Of a stretch of DNA of 64,000 nucleotides, positions 53,932 through 64,000 are shown piece after piece; position 1 is the first letter of the stretch, and each line of letters begins with the position of its first letter. The translations under genes were made by a program, and so were the position numbers. The notes under the pieces are model-generated. The model did not search any database, was not told where the DNA came from, and worked only from the letters and a program-made list of their open reading frames with translations. Source of the DNA: Galbula dea (lineage: Eukaryota > Chordata > Aves > Piciformes > Galbulidae); contig VWZX01001051.1 of the NCBI GenBank assembly GCA_013399015.1, positions 558,001-622,000 on the forward strand, in the 5' to 3' direction.

Positions 53932-53937
53932 AATCCA
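53932..53937 (-). terminator. MYF6 poly(A) signal (first candidate)
   Basis: AATAAA on the - strand (tttatt on +), about 530 bp past the stop. A second copy lies at 53874-53879. Either gives a 3' UTR of roughly 550-620 nt. The UTR also includes an A-run (T-run on the mRNA) at 54173-54189. Confidence 0.65.
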
Positions 53938-54172
53938 AGAAATCCGTCTGACCTTATATACAATATCACATTCCAGCATTTAAATATATATTTGTTATGT
54001 TTACAAAAGAAAAGACAGTACTAAAATTATTTACAGGGACGAAACGAGGCGGGAACTCTTTAAATATGACTAACACGAAATGCAAGCAACAGCTTTACTC
54101 AGACAGGAATGAACTTTCCGGTGAGTCTCAGACAAAGCAGATCACCAGTACGCGGGTAAGTACCTTAAATTA

Positions 54173-54189
54173 AAAAAAAAAAAAAAAAA
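54173..54189. repeat. A-run in MYF6 3' UTR region
   Basis: About 17 consecutive A on the + strand (T on the MYF6 transcript), followed by A/G-rich sequence to ~54280. Confidence 0.85.
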
Positions 54190-54466
54190 GGAAAAAAAGG
54201 AAAGGAAAGGTGGTCTATGCAACACAACTTGAAGAAAATAAAACTTAGGGCAGAAAAATAAGAAAAAGGAGGAAAGAAAACGGGGGAAAGTCTGTTTGTC
54301 TCCAGACAGTGAGAGCCATTTTCTTTGGGGTAGATGTACCTTGACTCGACCCTAGCAACGTCCTTGCCTGGGCTTTTCACTGTGTTAATTTGCTTCATTA
54401 CTTGGTTTAGAGGGAAGGAGCTTGGGGGCTCCATCTCGGTTAAATATACTACCAGAGCAATCCGCT

Positions 54467-55614
54467 TTATTTCTCCACCACTTCCTCCACGCTGGGCAGT
54501 TTGGGCTCAGTTTCGGAAGAAATACTGTCGACTATGGAAGAGAGACAGCGAAGGCTGCTGGAGGCCGACGACTCGACGATGGAGCCACCTGCTCAACGAA
54601 AGAAAAGGCATTTAAGAGTATACTGCTCCTCCTGGCCGGGAACTGCGGGCAGGATTCGCGGCAGGCTGAGAGCACGGACACCAAACGGTGAGAGACCGTC
54701 GGGGGCCCCGACCGTCAGGGACTGCGACTGCGGGGGGAAGGGAGGGGATCAGGGGCCGGGGGCGGCGGGTGAGCAGGGCTCTGGAGCGGCGGCGGCCGCG
54801 GTGCAAGTTACCTTCCTTGGGGCTGACTCCTAGGGCCCGGGAATGGTCCGAAACACTTTGCCAGTCGGAGCTGCAGGTGCTCAGGAAGTCCGAACTGGGG
54901 ATCTGCGGCACACACGGGCGGGGGCGGAAGACACGGGGAGAGGACGGGTATTAGCTAGGCGTATCGCGGCTCCCCGGGGCGGGCCGACTGCCCGCGGGAG
55001 GCCCGAGGAGCTCGCCCGTTCCCGTCCGCGCCCCTCAGCCTGCTCGACCGCCAGGGTTGCCGCAGAGGCCATGCCGAGGAGGCGGCAGTGCTTACGTTTC
55101 CCTGCTTGGGACTGAAGCTGAAGGGGTCCCCCCCGATCTCCTGCATTTTCTCCTGCTGATCCAGCCTGTGCAAAAGGTCCTGCAGCCTCTCGATGTAGCT
55201 GATGGCGCTCCTGAGGATCTCTACCTTGGGCAGCCTCTGGTTGGGGTTCGCCACAGTCCGCCTTTTCAGAGCCTCGAAAGCTTCGTTGATCTTCTTCAGC
55301 CTCCTCCTCTCCCGCAGGGTGGCTGCTTTCCGCCTGTCCGTGGGGGCCGACTTTCTCTTGCAAGTTTTACAAGCCCAGATCAAACACTGGCCGGGGCAAT
55401 GAGGGGGTTGTAGTCCTGGGGGTGCCAGCACATGCTCCTCTCCGCTGCTGTCACTGCTGGCCTCTGGTGGCATTTGGTCCTGACAGGGGGACAAGGTGCC
55501 ATCGCTACCTGGGTACAGTGGTGATCCCTCAGCCATCTCCAGCTGCTGCAAGGCTCCATTCTCCCCATCCAAGTAGAAGAAATAGGAGCCAGTTTCAAAA
55601 AGGTCCATCATCAT
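54467..55614 (-). CDS. MYF6: MYF6 (MRF4/herculin), complete, 3 exons
   Basis: This myogenic bHLH factor acts in muscle differentiation and, in mouse, also in early determination. It is nuclear and E-box-binding with E-proteins. CDS exons are 55096-55614 (173 codons), 54812-54902 (91 nt) and 54467-54588 (122 nt), giving 243 aa; human has 242. Introns are 193 and 223 bp with GT-AG ends (GTAAGC..CCGCAG; GTAACT..GAGCAG). The CDS opens with three tandem ATGs ([19 protein letters not shown]); the first, at 55612-55614, is taken as the start. The Cys/Trp segment [13 protein letters not shown] is at 77-89. The basic region [13 protein letters not shown] is at 93-105, with the Ala-Thr pair, followed by the HLH to ~145. 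The C-terminal [12 protein letters not shown] and the end VEEVVEK are typical of MYF6. It lies in tandem ~6.5 kb upstream of the MYF5 start, the amniote arrangement. Confidence 0.98.
54640..55110. other. CpG-rich island over MYF6 exon 2 and introns
   Basis: CpG density is high from intron 2 through intron 1. As in MYF5, it lies over internal and 3' exons rather than the TATA promoter. Confidence 0.65.
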
Positions 55615-55678
55615 GCTGTCCCTCGGCCTCTCTGCCTGCTTGAGTTGGGTGGCAGGCTAAAAACCCCGAGGAACAACC

Positions 55679-55760
55679 CAGATGGAATTTAATTAGTGCA
55701 ATGACATAAGTCCCCCCTGCTTTATATAGGAGCTGCTGAAACTCTATCCAACTTTTAGCT
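55679..55760 (-). promoter_or_regulatory. MYF6 core promoter
   Basis: On the - strand TATATAAA lies at 55721-55728, about 110 bp before the first ATG, giving a predicted start near 55695 and a short 5' UTR. A CAGATG/CATCTG E-box lies at 55679-55684, close to the start site. Confidence 0.75.
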
Positions 55761-55872
55761 GTCGCGGTGCATCACCCTCCAAAACTGATTCCAGCCAGTC
55801 TCCTGGGCGCTGTCCTGAGAACATCTCCTATTTAGAAAGGGGGAGGGGGACAGCAGGGGAGGGAGGCAAATT

Positions 55873-55890
55873 AAAAAAAAAAAAAAAAGN
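55873..55890. repeat. A-run with one ambiguous base
   Basis: A run of 16 A, then G, then the only N in the window at 55890. It is probably an unresolved homopolymer position in the assembly. Confidence 0.9.
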
Positions 55891-56740
55891 AATACAACCT
55901 TTCTCCCCCCAGAATCCCAGGAAGTCGGGGTACAGTGAAGAGATGCAAGGTGGGGGCACAGGAGCCATGTCTGGGAGCAGCAGGTAGCCCCATACCTGCT
56001 GCCAAGACTGTGGGGGCACTGCTGGAAGACAAAGGCATGGGGCTTCACAGGGAGCCCTCCCGCAGCCCACCCCTCACACCCCCCTCAGCACATGCTCCTT
56101 GCCCCAGTGCTAAGTATAGAGCTATAAGGAGAGATTTCAAAGGCAGCCATCACTCCAAATAGACGGGTTAATATTTTCAGAAGAAGCCCATGTTATTCCC
56201 CCCTCCCTCCCCCGAAGCATGCCATTCCTGTGACCCAAGCCACCCGGGCCAGCCCAAGGTTAGGAGCCAAGCTCACTGTTTCTCCACGCAGAGGGGGAAG
56301 GTTGCCAAGGCAGAGCTTTGCTGTGGTGTTGAAGGGCCCACGGTTACTGCACCTTGGATTAGTCTTTTAATCTGAACTTTCCCATGTTGCTCATGAGGTG
56401 ACAGGAGTGATTCCAGGTGACTGGGTTACAGACTGATGGGGCCCTCCAGACAGTCCCTGTCCTCAATGGTGTTCACTGCAAGCAAAGCCCAAGCATATGG
56501 TATAACTGCAGTTTAATACCTTGGGCCTGGCAAGGTGTATAACTTCCTAGCCTCTGAGACAGAAATGGAGCTTGTGATTACTCTCTCTTAGTGTATACTG
56601 TAATGCCACATCATGTCTAGGCTTCTCTTACATCAAGAAAGAGAAGATATGGGACAATGGCCTGTTCACCTCTTTCCCTGGACTGCCTTATATTCCTTAA
56701 ATCCCATGTAATTTCTCTCTGTTTATGTAAATACATGTGT

Positions 56741-56860
56741 ATATGCATATATATGAGTCCATATGTATAGCCACACACACACACATATGTATGTATAGTT
56801 ATGTACATAAGTAAGAATATTTCTGCGTGTATACATATGTGTATGCATTTTCATATAAAC
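56741..56860. repeat. Alternating purine-pyrimidine repeat (TA/CA/TG)
   Basis: Runs of tatatg, (ca)6 at about 56771-56783 and tatgtatgta form an ~120 bp microsatellite-like tract. Confidence 0.8.
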
Positions 56861-57496
56861 TCACAGTAATGAGCTGATGAAGCCCCTGGAATACCACAAT
56901 ATCTCTCAAATGTACTTTCTAACTTCATTCTTTCTGAAGGGAACAGTGGGATTTTTATCCATTTCTCAAAAGCTACAATGAAATTGATAAATGACTTGAC
57001 TGTTTCTCCAAAACTGATTGTAAACCAATTTTTCAGAGTACAAAAATCTTAAAGAGTAGTTGTGATTTTGTTTTAACCAAATTAGTGTTGTTGGAATGGA
57101 TCTCATTTCTCATTTGAGGCAGAAAAATATCCAGTTTAGGGTAAGACAGAGAAATTCAGACTGTTCTCAGTGATAGTAGTTTTTATATTAATATTCCAGG
57201 ACTGAATTTTTTTTCTTGTCAGATGAAAAAAAGGGTAGCCTTGCAGTTAAAGAGCTGAACATAAGATACAGTTTCTCAGTTTCCATGCTCTGCATCTTGC
57301 TTTCTGTTTGACCTTTGACCAGTCACTTAATTTACCCGTGATTTAATTTTCTACCTTTAAAAAGGGAAATAATGTTGACCTTTACCCATCACTTCTGTTT
57401 CTTGTTTAATTTTCTGACTACCCAAGGAGGAGCTACCCCTTGGTTTGGAGTCCCACAGGGATGTTTATCCCATACCATTAGTGATGGTAGTAATAA

Positions 57497-57553
57497 AAAA
57501 CAAACAAACAAACAAAACCCCCACAACAAACCAAACCAAACAAAAAAAAAACA
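57497..57553. repeat. (CAAA)n-like repeat
   Basis: caaacaaacaaacaaaa followed by diverged units and an A-run. Confidence 0.85.
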
Positions 57554-58799
57554 GAAGAAGAAAAAGAAAAATCATAAACCTTCTGATTATTTAAAATATT
57601 TTCACATTTACTACAGTCATTTTTGCTTTTAATCTCTAATTTCTTCACTGCTTCTTTAGGAATGTTTGGAACAAGGCAGAGACAAGATCTATTGGTAAGG
57701 TGCATAAATGAAAACTAAAACTTAGTTTAAGGGAGAAATAACATTACCAAATTGTTGTTATCCTTTCAAGTGTTTTAACTGAACTTAGGGAGTTGGGAAA
57801 CTGGAATTTTAGGAGCCAGATGCTTCTTATGTTGTCAACAGGTTTTGGTGAGTGATGTTGCCCACTCTCCCTCCCCCCCACCCCAGGAAAAAAAATAAGA
57901 AGTTCTTTCTAGCACTTAGCGCCAGAGTAAACAGATTTGGTTCCTCACAGTAAAGTGGGCAGAGCATAGTTAGCTCCCTTTATCCAGCAAAAGTCCTATC
58001 AAATCTAACTGAATTTTTATTTGAATGAAGTCAGTCAATTTCCCTACCACATAAGCAACTTGAATTTTGCTGTAGCCATCATATGGCATCTCCCATTCCA
58101 GCTCCTTAGTGAACACAATGCAGCTAACAAACAACCCTAGCATATCTGGACAAAATGTCGTCAGTGATGTTCTCCATTACAAAAGTGGATCAGGCATCAG
58201 ATGGAAGATTCAAAAGTTGGTGCTGGTCTTTTTTCTCTTCATGCTTTGCATTCCAGGTCATGTTAGATGGAAGCACAGAGACATAAGAGGAAATAAAAGC
58301 TCATGAATAAGAATAACTGGACATAGAACTAGAAGGAGGATCACTGCTAAACTCTGCTAGTGACTTCAATCAGCTTGATAAAAAGACTCTGTCTCACAGA
58401 AAAACTTACTCTTTGTGAAGCCAGTTGTGTATTCAGTTGTCACTGCTTCCACCAGAATACTGTGGCACTTTACTGAAAATGTACTTTCAGTACATTTCCA
58501 TAAATAAAATATGAGATGTACTGTATTTCACTGGTCTACAATGTCTGTTATCCTACCAAATAAGTATTTCAGTAAGACAGTGTATAGTAAATTCAGTAAG
58601 TGGTTAGGATGACCCAAAACTAAGACACCCTGTATTTTAAGTCACAGCTGATCTCCAGAACTTTGACCCTTCCAAATTCACTTTTCCACATCAACTTTTC
58701 TGGATAATTGTGATTGAATAATGAGCATGCAACTGCCCAGGTCACTCTTAACACCTTATGGTCTAAGAAATTCATTACAGAATTATAGAGAAATAGGAT

Positions 58800-58961
58800 T
58801 TGGCGCTCTCACTGCTGCAGCCTAGGTTTGATTCCTGGTCAAGGAAGCTTTGTTGTGACCTAGTCTAAGGAATCCTGCTGTGGCAGGGGGTTGGACTAGA
58901 TGATCTTCTGAGGTCCTTCCAACCCCTGACATTCTGTGATTCTATGATTCTTTGATATTTT
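58800..58961 (+). mobile_element. CR1 3' tail, possibly of a tRNA-CR1 SINE
   Basis: 58850-58961 is a clear sense CR1 3' end: gggttggactagatgatctt, ggtccttccaacccctgac, then gattctatgattctttgat. Directly upstream, 58822-58838 (ctagg tttgatt cctgg) folds as a 5 bp stem with a 7 nt loop like a tRNA T-arm, and ggtttgattcc resembles a Pol III B box. The anticodon and acceptor arms are not recognisable, so the tRNA-like head is tentative; a plain CR1 tail is the safe call. Confidence 0.7.
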
Positions 58962-61900
58962 GACAGCTAGGAGCCCCACAACACTGCATGTCTCTCCAAA
59001 TACCTCCTTTTTCTCTCTTTCATTCTTCTCAAGATTCTTCCAGCCATGAGCATTGTATATTTTTAGTTTTTGATCTCTTGGACATTTCTTTGCAATGTGG
59101 ATGAGGCATATGCACTCCTGTGTGGCACTCTGTAAGGGCACCAAGGCGAAGGTAAAGTTTTGAGCCTTTGTTATAGCCCTTTTCATTTTTGATTTGAGAG
59201 ATGATTAGATACCTTGGCTACCAGGTAATGATTCTTAAGTTGCTTTTTGCAAATTTCTGATTATCAGCATAGGCCCAGCTGTGGGCATACAGGTGTTTGT
59301 TTGCACTTAAGATATGTAAATTTTTCTATTCACATTCCCACCCTCCTTTTTTTTTCCTTTTGGATTCATGTTCAACACATCTTTCTTAGCAGAAACTTTC
59401 TCTTTCAACATATTTTATTGTTAATACACAATGCTGTTCTTCTGCCTTTATTTCTTTTTCAAACAGTTTGTATTCTTCAAAACTTGTGTTTCACCAAGTT
59501 TCTGAAATTCTCTAACATTTGACTTGATATCTTCTACTGATTTCTAATGTTCCTTTTTTTCACAGGAACAATACTTTTGACTTTTTAGCATTTTTTCATC
59601 TAATTTCTCAACCGAAAAAATGACACATAGTCTTCATTATAGTCTCAAGACAACCACTTAGAGTACTTCTTTGCTGCAGAAAATGTCTAGGCTCCTACTT
59701 CTGTTCTCTGTCAATTCTAATTCACACAGAAGACCTTCTAACTTGGGTTTAGTAGTGTATTCAGGTAAGGGTAAGTGGCATGTTTGGGGATATGAGTGAA
59801 CTTCCAGGTTCTGTTGTCAATTGTAACCTGTACGTTACTTAGGACACCAGTCTAAGCTATTAGAAGGTTAATTGTCTGCCATTCCTCCTCGTGTGTCAAG
59901 AGTCGAACTCAGATGGTCACCCAAGATGTGTTCACATGCTCATTTTAATTTTTTAGGAGTGCCCTTGTAGAGCAAGTCTCTGAATAGCCTCCATTTAACT
60001 GCACTTTTCATACTCCTTACAGGGTGCTCTCAGAGTGTGTTTAGGAGGAACGAAGCTGGAAGGCACCCCGAAATGTGATGTAGAAGCTAGGTCTTCAGCA
60101 CTGCCTGTTTCTGTAGATCTGCTCCTGAAGCACCTATGATCTTCTAAAGTATTAATAGTCACATTTGTTCCTGAACTAGTATATTATGCCAAGGATTGTA
60201 AAAGCTAAGGAAGATGAGACACTTCATCTCTCCCTTCAGAAGAAAATTTTAAGCAGATGGGAAAGACTGAGATATCTTTACTTTTTAAAGATGTTCAGAA
60301 TGGCTAAGAGATGTGGAAACTGTAAGGGGAAAGTTGGTGTACAAAAGATAGGTAGTATGGTAAAGACCTGAATCCGTAACATACTTCAGAAGTGTTTTGT
60401 GAACAGAGATTAGGAGTTTTCTGTGTTCTCTTGAAATTTGGGCAGTGGATGCTCTGGGGGGGATCAGCATTTCTTATGCTGACAATAACCTATCAGAAAT
60501 TTAAGCAAAAGAGCTTACTGTCAGTTATGGAAGAATGAATTCCTGCTGCTGGAACAGAACATAAAGAACGTCATGGCTTGTGGTATGTAGGAGCACTTCT
60601 TAGATGAACATTATCTCTTCTTACCTTAAAATGTCTGAATTTCACAGAGGTCTGCAGAGGTAACATGGACTAGCTTTAATTCTCAATTCTCATTTATATG
60701 TGTTGTTAGACTATCTGTCTACTTTTACCTACCTTGTCACTGTTATTTACTTGACCTTAGTCAAATTCTGCTTGTCCAAGGAAAATATATTATTTGCTTA
60801 TCTAAATTGTCACATACGTTCTCACTGGATATTGAGGAACTGACTAGAGGAAGTGAGTGTTCTGTGCATGCCAGTGCTTGTGTATAAGTATGTGCCATTT
60901 TAGAGATTTTAAAAGCATGTGGAAGAAACCATTCCTCAAATGCAAATTTGGCAAGAGGAGCAGTGGGTGGTATAGTATATGCTCTGGAGCTGGGAAGCCA
61001 GAAAGGTACGAACCTATAAAAAACAACTATGTAGTTTATGATCTTTGTAGGGAAGGTTTAAAAATTCTTATTCACAGAGGCCTTGGCTGTATAGCTGTTC
61101 CAAATTATTGCTGTTTTCCTTTGATTGGATATGGACTTTAGTGTTCATATCAGTTACAGTCCTGTTAGTATCTGAGAGGTGCAACCTTGCTAACTAAACA
61201 GACTTCGCTAGTTCAATATGGTAAGGTAGGATTTCATTACAGCTCTCATGTTGGGCAGTTATGAGACACAGTTCTAAATGGCAGATGCTTTAATGCCTGT
61301 GTCAGGGTCTACAGTGACAAATAGTCACCACTGCACAAACACATTTATTTTACTACAAGACGTTTTCCTGGGGAAGAGGGAGCACCGGTCAGAAACCAGA
61401 GGCCCATTGCTCTGTTGCTGGCCAGGACAAGCATTTTCCATGGTTCTTTGCACAAGCAGGCATTCCTTGCAGGAGGAAATATAGTAATAATGACAGATGT
61501 CTTCTACTTGGGATTAGGCAAAAAATGAGAGACATGAAACGTGACACAACTACCAGACACATCATGTGCTACACAATCATACTTTTGCCATCTCATTTTT
61601 TGTAATTACATTAAAGGCCATTTTTAGAGTCACATACTTATTTTTCTGTTTACACTACAAACTGTTGGAAGCATCGAGTGCATGTAGTTTCAGAACATGA
61701 CGACTGTGCAGTCTAAACCTAGTCTAAGTTGAAAGGGCAATAGCTAAACCATAGTCACTATTGCTAATTAAACTAAATATTCATTTTAAATCTGTAAGTG
61801 AAAGGAAGGAAAGGGTGTGTGGAGATCAGGCTAGTCACATCCCTGCTGCCTACGGACCGAAAGAGAGCTTGATGCTCAGACTGCAAAAATGTGACTGCTT

Positions 61901-64000
61901 ACTTTTCTGAGGCTCACAAGGGGTTTTTGCAGAGCCATAGATCTTCATGCAAAGCTGGGATGATAGTGGCTTGGAAGTGGAAGCTGTGAAGATACAGTGA
62001 AAATAATGAATGTAGACAATTCCCTCCTCAGCAATAGCATATATATTGTTTAAAATAGCACATTACAAAATTATGGAATGATTAGGCTGAATGATTACTT
62101 TTTGGACATAAGTTCTATTCAACTGTTTTATCTTCCATTGCCAAATATTGTTTCGGTTGCCTGGTGTTAGCTTCCTGACATATGGACGTGCCAGTTTAAT
62201 GAACTGTTTGATTTAAAATACATATCATTGGATGAATAAGATAAAGCTAACCAGCTATAGTCAAATGCAGATGTTATTTGGTCTTGAGTTATTTCCTGGT
62301 GCTGCATTAATTCAGTCCTCAATTATTCCACACACAAGTGGATTTAAAATGCAGAAATAACTGAAATAGGAAACTCTTGTGATATGATTGTTGCCAAAAT
62401 GTAACTGCAATGTTGGAAGTAATGTAATCATGTCATAGTGTCAGAGAATTTCCTGTTCCTCGTGAGATTTTATGTGTTTTTTTCTGCTGTCTATAATTTC
62501 AAAATGTGGGGTTTTTTATTATTCTTCTGCCTTTGTGGACAATCACTTTAGCTCCATGATTTTAACTTTGTACACTTTGCATCATTTGTACTTCAGGGTT
62601 TTGTTCTTCATGTGTCATCATTACCTCTTGTTTTCTACATCCTACATTGCTCTTAACTGAACAAATAAATCCTGTATCATGTAGTCTGTCATGACTTGCT
62701 TGAGATCCTTTGGATGACATACCATCAGTCTTTTACGGCGGATAGTAAATACAGAATGTTGGTTTTGCTGTCCTGTCACATTTTCTGCTTTAGCAGAGAT
62801 AATTACTATATTCTAAGTGTTCTCCTCCAAGTTCTTCCTTAGATACAATGACTAGCTTTGCTGAGTCAGTCTCAGCTTCGAAAAGTATGTATGCACCATC
62901 TTAATTTCCATAAATATGTTCCTGACTGAACTGAATGTAATGTTCACAACATGTACTTTGGCTACTCTGATATATGACCATTCCCTTTCCAAGCATCAGT
63001 CAGATTCCTTTCTCTGTGTAGCTTCTCACAAGTGTTTCGCTGCATATCCATAATCCTTGGCCTTTAGTGGACTATAATATTAAAAAAAAAAAGTTTGTAT
63101 ATCCATTCTTAACATTTCCTGTCTTCTCTCTTTCTGCACTGTAGCAAGAAAAAATGTTTTCAAGGTCTACCTTTCTTTACCCCTTAGGAATACCCTGATC
63201 TTCAAATGTTTTCATTATTCATTTGAACTTGCTTTTACCACCTCCATTTGATTCGGGCTGTTACACTAGTTCATATATTTTGGGGACCTTTTGCATCACT
63301 TACAGTCCCTGCATCTGCTGGCTTCTTCTGATCATTGAAAGGCAAATGTATGTCTGTCCCTTCCTAGTGGTAACCTAGTCAGTTGTCCACCTGGGAAATA
63401 CCTCAAAAGTCCTTAAAGTTTTATCTCCCATCAAATATAAAGATGAAGTTCTTGAGGTGCCACACTGCTGACCACCAAATCTGTCTGCATTTTCTGAGAA
63501 AGGCCAATATCAACTGCTTCTGTGGAAAATACAGGGCACTCTGAAGAGGTTTAAACAGAGAAGTTTCTTCCTAATCCCTTTAGTTACAGTAGTGTGAGCC
63601 CTCAAATATGACAGCCTCTATCACCTTCAGACTTAAAAAATAATCCTGTATAATGCATCTAAGACTACAGAAAATGTTAATACAGAATCCTCAGGTGTCT
63701 TATCTACATGGGCTTTCAGAAGGAAAAAAAGCTGCTGCTTTTGGAAAATAGAAGCCACTGAGATAAAGTCTTCCGGAAAGAAATTTGCTCTGTATTAAAT
63801 AGCAATAATGACTTTGTATCAAATTGCTATTAGAACTTGTACAGCTGCCAAACTCTTTTAGGCAGTGAAGGTCATTCTGATGTTCAGCTATGTGTCATTT
63901 GAGGTACATGCTTGTAAACAAGGTTAGTTACCTGTGATTTGCCAGTGCAATAACTACAGCAATTGTACTGCTTCATACCTCTGTTCTGTTCATTTCACAT
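58962..64000. other. Intergenic, upstream of MYF6
   Basis: This is AT-rich sequence with short frames only. I found no coding exon on either strand, no PTPRQ phosphatase-domain motif and no recognisable repeat copy. Confidence 0.65.

Larger units (their letters stand above)
55891..58790. other. Upstream flank of MYF6, no gene seen
   Basis: This holds only simple repeats (56741-56860; 57497-57553) and short frames. No similarity to PTPRQ exons, expected further along in this direction, was recognised. Confidence 0.65.

Noticed and set aside
55057..55413. 118-codon + strand frame
   Set aside because: Antisense shadow of MYF6 exon 1.
58800..58850. Functional tRNA gene
   Set aside because: Only a T-arm-like hairpin is present; anticodon stem, D-arm and acceptor stem do not form.
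56000..64000. PTPRQ exons on the - strand
   Set aside because: Expected from synteny further along, but I saw no phosphatase or fibronectin-repeat motif. The gene probably starts beyond the window.
1..64000. CRISPR array, operon, phage or bacterial system
   Set aside because: No regularly spaced repeats and no clustered prokaryotic genes. Split genes with GT-AG introns and CR1 LINEs show vertebrate nuclear DNA.

Overview
The window is nuclear DNA from a bird. Three things support this: the vertebrate block LIN7A - MYF5 - MYF6, several CR1 LINE copies in both orientations, and an ERVL-like solo LTR of the type common in avian genomes. I cannot assign an order or species from the sequence alone. 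There are no bacterial-style operons, CRISPR arrays or convincing RNA genes.

Layout. Positions 1-17877 hold the 3' half of LIN7A on the + strand. Three coding exons are visible (8657-8728, 11092-11301, 17665-17877). They give the end of the L27 domain, the whole PDZ domain and the Gln-rich C-terminus; the first ~67 codons must lie upstream of the window. The stop codon is followed immediately by a consensus-like splice donor, so the 3' UTR probably continues in another exon, possibly ending near AATAAA signals at 21.2-21.65 kb. From there to about 46.25 kb is a ~25 kb gene desert. It holds a nested pair of CR1 elements (25.3-26.8 kb), an ancient CR1/L3-type LINE relic (30.1-30.7 kb), a solo LTR (40.48-41.2 kb), scattered LTR-end fragments and one more CR1 (41.4-41.9 kb).

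MYF5 (CDS 47960 to 46573) and MYF6/MRF4 (CDS 55614 to 54467) lie head-to-tail on the - strand, with MYF6 upstream of MYF5. Each has three coding exons, good splice sites, a TATA box and a 3' poly(A) signal. Both predicted proteins (258 and 243 aa) are complete and keep the myogenic bHLH signature, including the Ala-Thr pair in the basic region. This is the conserved amniote arrangement, with LIN7A convergent on the other side. The 5.8 kb between MYF6 and MYF5 has no gene but contains a CpG-rich island and several CAGCTG/CACCTG E-boxes. In mouse the corresponding interval carries Myf5 enhancers. MYF5 and MYF6 are skeletal-muscle determination and differentiation factors that bind E-boxes as E-protein heterodimers. 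LIN7A is a PDZ scaffold for polarity and synaptic complexes and is only a genomic neighbour.

From 55.75 kb to the end (upstream of MYF6, toward where PTPRQ sits in other amniotes) I found no coding exon, only simple repeats and a CR1 tail with a possible tRNA-like head. I found no undescribed system. The most notable observations are the nested CR1 insertion, the LIN7A stop-codon/splice-donor junction, the LTR family ends, the orphan CpG island and the possible tRNA-CR1 SINE.
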